Positions 1 through 7,383 of a DNA stretch of 64,000 nucleotides are shown piece by piece. Within the stretch, counting starts at the first letter, position 1, and each line of letters opens with the position of its first letter. Below the pieces are notes generated by a model that saw only the letters and a list, made by a program, of their open reading frames with translations, searched no databases and was not told the origin of the DNA. The position numbers were made by a program, and so were the translations under genes. The DNA lies in NCBI GenBank assembly GCA_031398915.1, contig JANNOG010000069.1, forward strand, positions 41,125 through 105,124, given 5' to 3'. The stretch is from JANNOG01 sp031398915. Lineage in GTDB: Bacteria; Actinomycetota; Actinomycetes; Actinomycetales; JBBAYJ01.

Positions 1-165
1 GCCGACCTGGGGATCGCCGCGGACGACGTCGGGCTGGACGCGGCCTGGAGCCACGCCGTCGCCGCCGATGCGCGCCCCGCCAAGGCCGCCGGTTCGGTAG
101 TCGTCGACGACGGAAGCGGCGCGGCTCAGCTGGTTGATTTCCTCGCCTCCCGCAAGCTCGTCTGA
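1..165 (+). CDS. etfB: Electron transfer flavoprotein beta subunit (C-terminal fragment)
   Basis: Frame 1 is open from the window edge to TGA at 163-165 and encodes the last 54 residues of a protein. The tail (a stretch reading DLGIAADDVGL, then SVVVDDGSG, then LVDFLASRKLV) matches the C-terminus of EtfB/FixA proteins. EtfB pairs with EtfA to form a soluble FAD and AMP heterodimer that carries electrons from acyl-CoA dehydrogenases to the quinone pool. The etfA gene starts 11 bases downstream, the normal order for this pair. The start lies outside the window. Confidence 0.85.
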   Translation, partial: ADLGIAADDVGLDAAWSHAVAADARPAKAAGSVVVDDGSGAAQLVDFLASRKLV

Positions 166-176
166 GAGGACCCGCC

Positions 177-1148
177 ATGTCAGCCGTACTCGTTCTCGTC
201 GACTACGACGGCAGTACCGTCCGCAAGGCCGCCTTCGAGCTGTTGACACTGGCCAGACGGATCGGTGACCCGGTCGCCGTCGTCGTCGGTCCCGATGCCG
301 CCTCTGCCGCTGACGCACTGCGCGGGCACGGGGCCACCACGATCGTCACCGTCGACGACGCCGCCGTCCTCGATCATCTGGTGGCGCCGGTCGCCGAGGC
401 GCTTGCCCAACTGGTCGCTCGGTACAGCGCGGTGGCGGTACTGGTACCGAGTTCGAGCAGCGGCAAGGAGGTCGCGGGCCGCCTCGCCATCAAGATCTCC
501 TCGGGTGTGGTCACCGACGCTGTCGACGTCGAGCGCGACGAGACCGAGAACCCCGCCCAGCTGGTCGCCATCAAGTCGGTGTTCGCCGGGTCGTTCACCA
601 CCCGCTGCGTGGTCAGCCACGGCATCCCGATCATCTGCGTCAAGCCGAACTCGGTCGCTCCCGAGCCTGCCGCCGACACCGAGGCCACCGTCGTCGCCTT
701 CGTCCCCGAACTGTCCGACCTTGCCCGCGCCGCTCGGATCACCGCCCGGGCCCCCCGACAGGCGAGCGGGCGCCCCGATCTCGGCGAGGCCGCCATCGTC
801 GTGTCCGGCGGACGCGGTACCAACGGCGACTTCGCCCCGGTCGAGTCCTTCGCCGACGCGCTGGGTGGTGCGGTCGGAGCGTCGCGCGCGGCCGTCGACG
901 CCGGCTGGTACCCGCACGCGAACCAGGTCGGCCAGACCGGCACGACAGTGTCGCCCCAGCTGTACGTGGCAGCCGGGATCTCGGGTGCCATCCAGCACCG
1001 GGCGGGCATGCAGACGTCGAAGACCGTGGTGGCCGTGAACAAGGACGCCGAGGCGCCGATCTTCGAGATGGTCGACTTCGGGGTCGTCGGAGACTTGGCA
1101 ACCGTCCTGCCCGCCGCGACCGACGAGATCGCGAAACGTCGCACCTGA
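177..1148 (+). CDS. etfA: Electron transfer flavoprotein alpha subunit
   Basis: A 323-residue protein, the usual EtfA length. The C-terminal half carries the EtfA FAD-binding domain: SGGRG near residue 205, GASRAAVDAGW, QVGQTG, ISGAIQHRAGM and AVNKD are all family hallmarks. It binds FAD and partners EtfB to pass electrons from fatty-acid and amino-acid dehydrogenases to ETF-quinone oxidoreductase. The ATG at 177 follows a GAGAGGA ribosome binding site. The next gene begins only 23 bases after the stop but has its own promoter-like box. Confidence 0.95.
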   Translation: MSAVLVLVDYDGSTVRKAAFELLTLARRIGDPVAVVVGPDAASAADALRGHGATTIVTVDDAAVLDHLVAPVAEALAQLVARYSAVAVLVPSSSSGKEVAGRLAIKISSGVVTDAVDVERDETENPAQLVAIKSVFAGSFTTRCVVSHGIPIICVKPNSVAPEPAADTEATVVAFVPELSDLARAARITARAPRQASGRPDLGEAAIVVSGGRGTNGDFAPVESFADALGGAVGASRAAVDAGWYPHANQVGQTGTTVSPQLYVAAGISGAIQHRAGMQTSKTVVAVNKDAEAPIFEMVDFGVVGDLATVLPAATDEIAKRRT

Positions 1149-1159
1149 TCGCGTCGGCC

Positions 1160-1165
1160 TACCCT
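1160..1165 (+). promoter_or_regulatory. -10-like box TACCCT for the cysteine desulfurase gene
   Basis: TACCCT ends exactly 6 bases before the GTG at 1172 and no Shine-Dalgarno sequence precedes that GTG. This spacing fits transcription starting at the start codon, a leaderless mRNA. No clear -35 is seen. Confidence 0.5.
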
Positions 1166-1171
1166 GTACCG

Positions 1172-2383
1172 GTGGGCGCTGAGGTGTATCTCGATCACGC
1201 CGCCACGACAGTCGTCCGAGCCGAGGCGCTGGCCGCGTTCACCACGGCGAGTCACGTCACGGGCAATGCCGCATCGATGCACGCGGCCGGTCGTCACGCT
1301 CGACGACTGTTGGAGGACGCCCGCGAATCGATCGCGGCGTCGCTGGGGTGTCGGGCGGACGAGGTGGTCCTGACGTCCGGCGGCACCGAGGCCGACACCC
1401 TGGCCGTCCAGGGCGTGTTCCGGGCCCGTCACCGGGCAGATCCACGGCGGCGTCGGATCCTGCTCAGTGCCGTGGAGCATCCAGCGGTCCGCAATGCCGC
1501 TGAGACCTTGGTGGTCGAGGGGGCCGAGGTGGTGGTCCTCCCAGTGGATAGCGGTGGCCGGGTCGATGTCGGCGCCACCGCCCAGCGGATCCTTGCCGAC
1601 GGCGGACCGGCGACGATCGCGCTGCTGGGGTGCATGTGGGCCAACAACGAGGTCGGCACCATCCAGCCGATCGCCGAGTTGGGCGGGCTGGCAGCCCAGT
1701 ACCGGGTACCGATGCACGTCGACGCCGTTCAGGCCGCCACCACGATCCCGGTGTCGGCGCACCAGGCGGGGGTGACCACGATGGCGATCAGTGGCCACAA
1801 GGTCGGCGCGCCGATCGGGGTCGGGGTGCTGACCGTCCGGGCGGGTACCGATCTGGTCGCCCCCACTCCCGGCGGCGGACAGGAGTCAGGTCGTCGCGGT
1901 GGCACCGTCTCGGTGGCGCTGGCACTCGCCTTGGCCGGCGCGTTGCGCACCACCGTCGCCACCCGCGCTGATGAGGGCGCCCGGCTGGGTCGGCTGCGTG
2001 CCGACCTGATCGACGGTCTCCTTCGCGGGTGCCCGGGCGCCCACCTCAGTGGAGCGGGCGACCCACGGCACAACCTGCCCAGCATCGCCCATCTCACCTT
2101 TCCCGGCTGCGACAGCGAGGACCTGCTGCTGTTGCTGGATCGGCTGGCGATCGCGGCCTCGACCGGGTCGGCGTGCCGTTCCGGCGTCCACGACCCCAGT
2201 CCGGTGCTGCAGGCAATGCGCCAGCCGGAGGATCATGCCCGCGGCGCGGTGCGGTTCTCGCTGGGGCACACCACGACCCGGGCCGACATCGACGCGGTGG
2301 TTCGGGCAATGCCGGGCGTGGTCGTGCAGGCGAGGGCGGCCCGTCGGGCACACGCGAGCGCGGAGCTGGTGGGTACCCGATGA
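1172..2383 (+). CDS. Cysteine desulfurase, NifS/IscS family, PLP-dependent
   Basis: A 403-residue class V aminotransferase-fold enzyme that removes sulfur from cysteine as an enzyme-bound persulfide. It opens with the IscS-like YLDHAATT motif. The PLP lysine is K210 in SGHKVGAP, and the persulfide cysteine is C335 in STGSACRSG. The stop overlaps the ATG of mnmA by 4 bases (ATGA), so the two are translationally coupled, and the likely job is to supply sulfur to MnmA for tRNA 2-thiolation. This pairing is common in actinobacteria. A wider role in Fe-S assembly cannot be excluded. The GTG start is chosen for the -10-like box 6 bases upstream and the match at the N-terminus. Confidence 0.92.
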   Translation: MGAEVYLDHAATTVVRAEALAAFTTASHVTGNAASMHAAGRHARRLLEDARESIAASLGCRADEVVLTSGGTEADTLAVQGVFRARHRADPRRRRILLSAVEHPAVRNAAETLVVEGAEVVVLPVDSGGRVDVGATAQRILADGGPATIALLGCMWANNEVGTIQPIAELGGLAAQYRVPMHVDAVQAATTIPVSAHQAGVTTMAISGHKVGAPIGVGVLTVRAGTDLVAPTPGGGQESGRRGGTVSVALALALAGALRTTVATRADEGARLGRLRADLIDGLLRGCPGAHLSGAGDPRHNLPSIAHLTFPGCDSEDLLLLLDRLAIAASTGSACRSGVHDPSPVLQAMRQPEDHARGAVRFSLGHTTTRADIDAVVRAMPGVVVQARAARRAHASAELVGTR

Positions 2384-3450
2384 GGGTGATGGCGGCGATG
2401 AGCGGGGGCGTGGACTCGGCAGTTGCCGCGGCGCGGGCGGTCGACGCCGGTCACGACGTCACCGGCGTGCACCTGGCGCTGTCCCGGGCCGAGGCTGGGG
2501 GAGGTCGGGCGCGGGCGCGTGGCTGCTGTTCGGTGGCCGACGCGCACGACGCGCGACGCGCAGCCGACGCCCTCGACATCCCGTTCTACGTCTGGGACCT
2601 GGCCGAGCGTTTCGCGACCGACGTCATCGACGACTTCGCGGACGCCTACGCCGCAGGCCGGACCCCCAACCCCTGCATCCGGTGCAACGAACGCATCAAG
2701 TTCTCGGCGTTGCTGGACCGCGCCGTTGCGCTCGGCTTCGAGGCGCTGGTCACCGGTCACTACGCCCGGCGCACCGTCGAGGCGGACGGGCCCGCCCTGC
2801 ACCGGGCCACCGACGCGGCGAAGGACCAGTCGTACGTCTTGTCGACGGTCCGGCGCGACCGGTTGGCGATGGCCATGTTCCCGTTGGGCGACGCCGATTC
2901 CAAGGCCGACGTCCGGGCCGAGGCAGACAGACGCGGGCTCAGCGTCGCAGCCAAGCCGGACAGCCACGACATCTGCTTCATCCCCGACGGGCACACCGCG
3001 GGCTGGCTGTCCCGGCGACACGGTGCCGCGCCGGGGCCGATCGTCGACACCAGCGGTGCCGAGGTCGGCCGGCACGACGGTTCCTATCGATTCACCATCG
3101 GTCAGCGCCGCGGCCTCGCGCTGGATCGGCCCGCACCGGATGGGCGTCCCCGATACGTGCTCGCTATCCGCCCGGTCGATCGCACGGTCGTCGTGGGAGA
3201 TCGCGACGCGTCGGCCACGACCGAGCTGCGGGCGACGTCACCGTCGTGGTTGGCGGACGTGCCGTCCGTCGGACAACAGGTGAGCGTTCAGATGAGGGCT
3301 CACGGGACGGCGGTCCCGGCGGTCGTCGACGACGTGGCGGGGGAGTATGTCGTGGTGCGCACCTCGACCTCCCTGAGGGCGATCGCCGCTGGTCAAACCC
3401 TTGCGATCTATCTCGATGACCGAGTTCTGGGTGGCGCGACGCTGACATGA
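2380..3450 (+). CDS. mnmA: tRNA-specific 2-thiouridylase MnmA
   Basis: A 356-residue enzyme that thiolates U34 of tRNA-Glu, tRNA-Gln and tRNA-Lys using ATP and sulfur from a cysteine desulfurase. The PP-loop SGGVDS lies at residues 8-13. The catalytic cysteines are C102 (in PCIRCNERIKF) and C199 (in SHDICFIPDG); the central GHYAR and the DQSYVL motifs are present, followed by the beta-barrel domain. The frame is open further upstream, but the ATG at 2380 overlaps the desulfurase stop and begins the conserved MRVMAAMSGGVDS. Its tRNA-Glu and tRNA-Gln substrates are encoded about 31 kb downstream in this window. Confidence 0.95.
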   Translation: MRVMAAMSGGVDSAVAAARAVDAGHDVTGVHLALSRAEAGGGRARARGCCSVADAHDARRAADALDIPFYVWDLAERFATDVIDDFADAYAAGRTPNPCIRCNERIKFSALLDRAVALGFEALVTGHYARRTVEADGPALHRATDAAKDQSYVLSTVRRDRLAMAMFPLGDADSKADVRAEADRRGLSVAAKPDSHDICFIPDGHTAGWLSRRHGAAPGPIVDTSGAEVGRHDGSYRFTIGQRRGLALDRPAPDGRPRYVLAIRPVDRTVVVGDRDASATTELRATSPSWLADVPSVGQQVSVQMRAHGTAVPAVVDDVAGEYVVVRTSTSLRAIAAGQTLAIYLDDRVLGGATLT

Positions 3451-3485
3451 GAGGGCTCTCATCCGGGTCTCATCGATGCCTCACA
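3447..3485 (+). promoter_or_regulatory. TCTCATC direct repeats with 11-bp period (putative response-regulator box) and small hairpin
   Basis: TCTCATC occurs at 3457-3463 and 3468-3474, and a weaker CCTCACA at 3479-3485, all with an 11-bp period, one helical turn. This is the usual layout for OmpR/PhoP-type regulators, which bind direct repeats. The first copy also forms half of a 6-bp inverted repeat ATGAGA/TCTCAT (3447-3452 with 3457-3462). It lies directly before the Asp-rich gene, whose two-component system is encoded just downstream, so autoregulation of the cluster is likely. Binding itself is inferred. Confidence 0.5.
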
Positions 3486-3507
3486 GCAGTCGCACAGAGT
3501 TGAGTCC

Positions 3508-4092
3508 ATGAATACACAGACGCCAGTCGTCGTCGGTGGCATCGGCGCGGTGGTTGCCCTCATCATCGGTGCCGCTTCCTTTGCCGTGGCCACCGACCGC
3601 CCGGACCTCGGATCAGCCGTGTCGGTCGGCTCGACCACCACCAGCAGCCCCAGCCCGTCGTGTGACGACGATCCGGATGACGACGCGGATGACCGTGCCG
3701 ACGACGACGGCACGGATGACGACGGCACCGATGACGACGCGGATGACCGTGCCGATGACGATGGCACCGATGACGACGGCACGGACGACCGCGACGAATG
3801 CGGTTCTACGCCGAGCGTGACGAGCGCTCCGGTGTCGACGACGTCCACGACACCGGCCACCATCGGCTCGGATGATGGCGGCTCGGATGATGGCGGCTCG
3901 GATGATGACGGCACGTCTGACGACGGCTCGGATGATGGCGGCTCGGATGATGACGGCACGTCTGACGACGGCTCGGATGATGGCGGCTCGGATGATGACG
4001 GCTCGGATGACGACGGCTCGGATGATGGCGGCTCGGATGATGGCGGCTCGGATGATGGCGGCACGTCTGACGACGACGACAGTGACGACTGA
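3508..4092 (+). CDS. Membrane-anchored Asp-rich low-complexity protein
   Basis: A 194-residue protein of unknown family. Residues about 7-28 form one hydrophobic segment (VVVGGIGAVVALIIGAASF), a signal anchor or uncleaved signal peptide. After a short Thr/Ser linker comes an acidic block made of DDDGTDD and DDRADDD units. A Thr/Ser/Pro spacer (about residues 100-122) leads to a second block of about 70 residues built almost only of SDDGG, SDDDG and TSDDG units. Two cysteines flank the first acidic block and could pair. The composition resembles low-affinity calcium or cation-binding, or cell-wall-facing spacer proteins; no catalytic domain is visible. It precedes a sensor kinase and a regulator on the same strand and has a direct-repeat operator upstream, so it is probably an output or accessory sensor of that system. 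Confidence 0.75.
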   Translation: MNTQTPVVVGGIGAVVALIIGAASFAVATDRPDLGSAVSVGSTTTSSPSPSCDDDPDDDADDRADDDGTDDDGTDDDADDRADDDGTDDDGTDDRDECGSTPSVTSAPVSTTSTTPATIGSDDGGSDDGGSDDDGTSDDGSDDGGSDDDGTSDDGSDDGGSDDDGSDDDGSDDGGSDDGGSDDGGTSDDDDSDD

Positions 4093-4117
4093 CCCGGCCG
4101 GTCGACACTGAAAGCCT

Positions 4118-5626
4118 GTGGATAGCGGTGGCGGTGGCACCAGGCCACCCCACCGTCCTCAGGTGAGCGGAGGCTCTGCCCTGCACCGCACCTGGCCACG
4201 GCGTCTGGTGCGTTCGGTGCGCGCCCAGGTCGTCGGGACCATCGTCCTCCTGCTGACGATCGGGCTCGCCAGTGCCGGACTGTTGGCCTACCGGGTGCAA
4301 CGGGCCGGCCTGGACTCTGCCGCCGCAGTCGGACTGGCCGCAGACGTGGGCCGGTTCCGCCAACTGGCCGACGGTGTCGATCCCCGAACCGGGCAACCGT
4401 GGAGCGACCTCGACCGGCTGCTGGATGCGGCCGTCGATCGCCGCGTGACCGCTCCCGACAACGTTCTCGCAACCGTCGTGAACGACAGCGTCCGATCCAT
4501 TCAGGAGGCGCCGTTGGCCGCCGAAGTGGAGGCGTCCACCCTGGCCCGGGACGTCGCCGACCGACCGGCGGGCGGATATTCGAACACAGAACTCGCGTCG
4601 GGCACCTTGGCGTGGGCGGCCATCCCGGTCTCGGTGAACGACGACCCGCGGCCGGCGTGGTTCGTTACCGGTCACCTGTACGACCAGGCGTACGACGATG
4701 TGATCCGCAGCATCCGGACCCAGCTACTGGTCTACCTCGCGGTCGTCGTGCTGGCGGGATCGGTGGGCTGGATCCTCGCGGGTCGGCTGTTGCTGCCACT
4801 CGCCGAGCTGCGCGATGCCGCCCGCAGCGTGGGTGACCGAGATCTGGGTCGGCGAATCCCGGTGGCTGCCAACGCGACCGAGGTCTCGGATGTCGCGGTG
4901 GCCTTCAACGCCATGATGGCGCGCCTGGAAGCGGCGTTCGTCAGTCAACGTCGACTGCTGGACGACGTCGGACACGAACTGCGGACGCCGATCACGGTGG
5001 TTCGCGGTCACATGGACCTGGTCGACCCCGACGATCCGGCCGATGTGGGCATCACGCGTGAGATCGTGCTCGACGAACTGTCACGGATGAGTCGTCTGGT
5101 GGACGACCTCCTCACCCTTGCCCGAAGCGATGGACCGGACTTCGTCGTCACAGCACCGGTCGACATCGTCATCCTGGTCGACGACGTGCTGGTCAAGATG
5201 GTTGCCATGGCACCGCGCGCCTGGCGGCTGGACGCCGTCGCCGAGGGAACCGTCGCCCTGGATCGCGAGCGGGTCACTCAGGCCCTGCTCGAACTGGCGG
5301 TCAACGCGATTCGACACACCGGCACCGATGACGTCATCGCCGTGGGTTCTGCCCTGGAGTGGTCGAACGAACAGGCCTGGGTGCGGATCTGGGTCCGAGA
5401 CACCGGCTCCGGTCTCGACCCGGAGGACGAGGGCCGGGTGTTCCAGCGCTTCGAACGAGGCAGTGGCGAGGGTTCAGACGGTGGCTCCGGCCTGGGCCTC
5501 AACATCGTGTCGGCGATCGCGGCGGGCCACGGTGGTCACGTCGAACTGGACAACAACCCCGGCACGGGAGCCACGTTCGCCCTGGTCCTGCCCGTCGACT
5601 CGGATCGGATGGCTGATCTGCGGTGA
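4118..5626 (+). CDS. Two-component sensor histidine kinase
   Basis: A 502-residue membrane sensor. TM1 lies at about residues 38-58, an extracytoplasmic sensing region of about 140 residues follows, and TM2 lies at about 203-224. A HAMP domain comes next, then the HisKA dimerisation helix with the phosphoryl-accepting H286 in GHELRTP. The ATPase domain shows the N box (ELAVNAIRHTG), G1 (DTGSGLDP), F box (FQRFERG) and G2 (GSGLGLNIV), so the kinase looks intact. It starts at GTG 4118, 25 bases after the Asp-rich gene, and its stop overlaps the regulator start by 4 bases. The signal is unknown; the acidic neighbour hints at cations or envelope stress. Confidence 0.92.
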   Translation: MDSGGGGTRPPHRPQVSGGSALHRTWPRRLVRSVRAQVVGTIVLLLTIGLASAGLLAYRVQRAGLDSAAAVGLAADVGRFRQLADGVDPRTGQPWSDLDRLLDAAVDRRVTAPDNVLATVVNDSVRSIQEAPLAAEVEASTLARDVADRPAGGYSNTELASGTLAWAAIPVSVNDDPRPAWFVTGHLYDQAYDDVIRSIRTQLLVYLAVVVLAGSVGWILAGRLLLPLAELRDAARSVGDRDLGRRIPVAANATEVSDVAVAFNAMMARLEAAFVSQRRLLDDVGHELRTPITVVRGHMDLVDPDDPADVGITREIVLDELSRMSRLVDDLLTLARSDGPDFVVTAPVDIVILVDDVLVKMVAMAPRAWRLDAVAEGTVALDRERVTQALLELAVNAIRHTGTDDVIAVGSALEWSNEQAWVRIWVRDTGSGLDPEDEGRVFQRFERGSGEGSDGGSGLGLNIVSAIAAGHGGHVELDNNPGTGATFALVLPVDSDRMADLR

Positions 5627-6294
5627 CCCGGATCCTCATCGCCGAAGACGAACCCCGGATCTCGTCATTCATCGACAAGGGCCTGCGGGCCGCCGGCTAC
5701 ACCACCGAAATCGTCACCGACGGTCGGGCAGCCCTCACCCGGGCGGCCACGGGCGACGTCGACCTCGTCATTCTCGACATCGGCCTCCCGGGAATGGACG
5801 GGTTTCGAGTCCTCGACGCGCTACGAGGCAGCGGCAACGACGTTCCGGTGGTCGTCCTCACCGCCCGCGACAGCGTGCAGGACACCGTCACCGGGTTGCG
5901 CCTCGGTGCAGACGACTACATGCGCAAACCCTTCGACTTCGACGAACTGCTGGCTCGTATCCGGACCCGCCTACGACCGCCGACCCGGACCCAGGGCGAG
6001 TCCACGACGCTGTCGGTCGGCGCCATCACAGTGGACATGTTGAGTCGGCGCGTCACTGTCGCCGGGGTCGACGTCGACCTCAGCGCCCGCGAGTTCGCCC
6101 TCGCCGAGGAGCTGTTGCGCCATCCTGGCCGGGTATGGAGCCGCGAACAGCTGCTGTCGTCGGTGTGGGGCTACGACTACGATCCCGGCTCCAATGTCGT
6201 CGACGTGTACATCCGTTATCTGCGCCGCAAGCTGGGGCCGCATCGAATCGAGACGGTCCGTGGCGTCGGTTACCGGTTGGTGGCCGTGGACTGA
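5623..6294 (+). CDS. OmpR/PhoB-family response regulator
   Basis: A 223-residue two-domain regulator. The receiver domain (1-118) has the acidic pair ED at residues 8-9, the phosphorylation site D52 in VILDIGLPGMDG, and the conserved lysine in MRKPFDF. The C-terminal winged-helix domain (about 128-220) carries the typical LSAREFALAEELLRHPG and VDVYIRYLRRKL segments. It is the cognate partner of the kinase that overlaps it by 4 bases (GTGA). Its likely target is the TCTCATC direct-repeat region before the Asp-rich gene. The N-terminus (TRILIAEDEPRI) fits the family well, so the GTG at 5623 is secure. Confidence 0.94.
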   Translation: MTRILIAEDEPRISSFIDKGLRAAGYTTEIVTDGRAALTRAATGDVDLVILDIGLPGMDGFRVLDALRGSGNDVPVVVLTARDSVQDTVTGLRLGADDYMRKPFDFDELLARIRTRLRPPTRTQGESTTLSVGAITVDMLSRRVTVAGVDVDLSAREFALAEELLRHPGRVWSREQLLSSVWGYDYDPGSNVVDVYIRYLRRKLGPHRIETVRGVGYRLVAVD

Positions 6295-6317
6295 CGTCGG
6301 CTCCGGCCGTCGTGTCG

Positions 6318-6323
6318 TAGCGT
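6318..6323 (+). promoter_or_regulatory. -10-like box TAGCGT for the MetE-like gene
   Basis: TAGCGT ends 7 bases before the GTG at 6331, with no ribosome binding site between them, which fits a leaderless transcript. It separates this gene from the two-component operon. Confidence 0.45.
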
Positions 6324-6330
6324 CGTCGTC

Positions 6331-7383
6331 GTGCCACACCTTCCCGCGCGCCCCTGGGCCGGTGGTGTCGGGTCCATGCCGGGCACCGATCCCGCCGCGA
6401 CCCTCTCGACGGTATTCGACCTGCTGGGCGCCGGCGACGTGCCGTTCGTTCCCGAACTGCCGGCGCGGGGCGTGGGCGCCGACATGATCGGGCGGACCGC
6501 CTCGGTGCTGGTCGACCTGCCGGTGGACCTGCAGCCGTCGGGGTGGCGCCTGGTCGACCATCCCGGCCGTGACCAGTCGCGGGCTGATTCGTTCTGGCGT
6601 CAGGACATCGACCTCCTGGCCGAACGCGCCGACGGGTACGTGGGCCCGATATCGGTCGCAGTCGCGGGCCCGGCGACGCTGGCCGCCCAACTCCATCGCA
6701 GTCGAGGTGAGGTCGCCCTGGCGGATCCGGGTGCTCGCCGCGAGATCACGCAATCGCTCGGACAGGGCATCGTCGAACTGCTCGGCACCCTGCATCGAGC
6801 CGTGCCGGGGGCTACCTGGCTGGTCCAACTCGACGAACCGTCGCTGACCGCGGTCATCCGGGGTGGTGTCCCGACCGTGTCGGGGTTCGGCCACCTGCCC
6901 GCGATCGAGGTGGCCGAGGTGACAGCCAACCTCACGCATGTTGTCGATCACATCCGAGCGGCCTCTCCGACCACCTCGACCGGTGTCCACTGCTGCGCCG
7001 ACGACGCCCCGCTGCGGCTGATCGCGTCCGCCGCTCCGGACCTCGTCGGTATCGCCCTCGGGATGGGCGACATCACCGACATCGCCAGCGACGCCTGGCA
7101 GGCGTGCGCCGAGATCGTCGAGTCCGGGCGGCGCATCACGGTGGGGCTGAGCGACCCGCTACGGGCCGGGTCCGCGGCGTCACCACTGGACTCGGGGCGG
7201 GCAGACGCGGCGGCCTTCGTCACCGCCTGGCGCCAGATCGGGCTGTCGCCCGACCAGCTGGCCGGTGTCGGAGTCACCACGGTCTGCGGCCTCGCAGGGG
7301 CCAGCCCGAGGGGGGCAGTCGCCGCCCTGCGGCGTGTGCTGGGCACCGTCTCAGCTCTGGTCGAGGCGGTGGACGAGAGGTGA
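6331..7383 (+). CDS. MetE-like protein (cobalamin-independent methionine synthase C-terminal fold)
   Basis: A 350-residue protein related to the C-terminal catalytic domain of MetE. It has the opening SMPGTDP motif, the core LVQLDEPSL, and putative zinc ligands in GVHCCADD (His, Cys) and TTVCGLAG (Cys). It lacks the N-terminal half of full MetE, so it is not a normal tetrahydrofolate-dependent methionine synthase; its true substrate is unknown to me. Homologues such as the Rv3015c type sit between mnmA and ligA across actinobacteria, and here too it overlaps ligA by 4 bases, although three accessory genes separate it from mnmA. The zinc site suggests a thiol methyltransfer or related reaction. 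Confidence 0.8.
   Translation: MPHLPARPWAGGVGSMPGTDPAATLSTVFDLLGAGDVPFVPELPARGVGADMIGRTASVLVDLPVDLQPSGWRLVDHPGRDQSRADSFWRQDIDLLAERADGYVGPISVAVAGPATLAAQLHRSRGEVALADPGARREITQSLGQGIVELLGTLHRAVPGATWLVQLDEPSLTAVIRGGVPTVSGFGHLPAIEVAEVTANLTHVVDHIRAASPTTSTGVHCCADDAPLRLIASAAPDLVGIALGMGDITDIASDAWQACAEIVESGRRITVGLSDPLRAGSAASPLDSGRADAAAFVTAWRQIGLSPDQLAGVGVTTVCGLAGASPRGAVAALRRVLGTVSALVEAVDER

Noticed and set aside
374..1798. 474-codon minus-strand frame opposite etfA and the desulfurase
   Set aside because: Antisense to two well-conserved genes and without recognisable motifs.
3613..4140. Minus-strand frame rich in Ile-Ile-Arg-Ala repeats opposite the Asp-rich gene
   Set aside because: It is only the reverse complement of the Asp/Gly repeat codons; no start context or homology.
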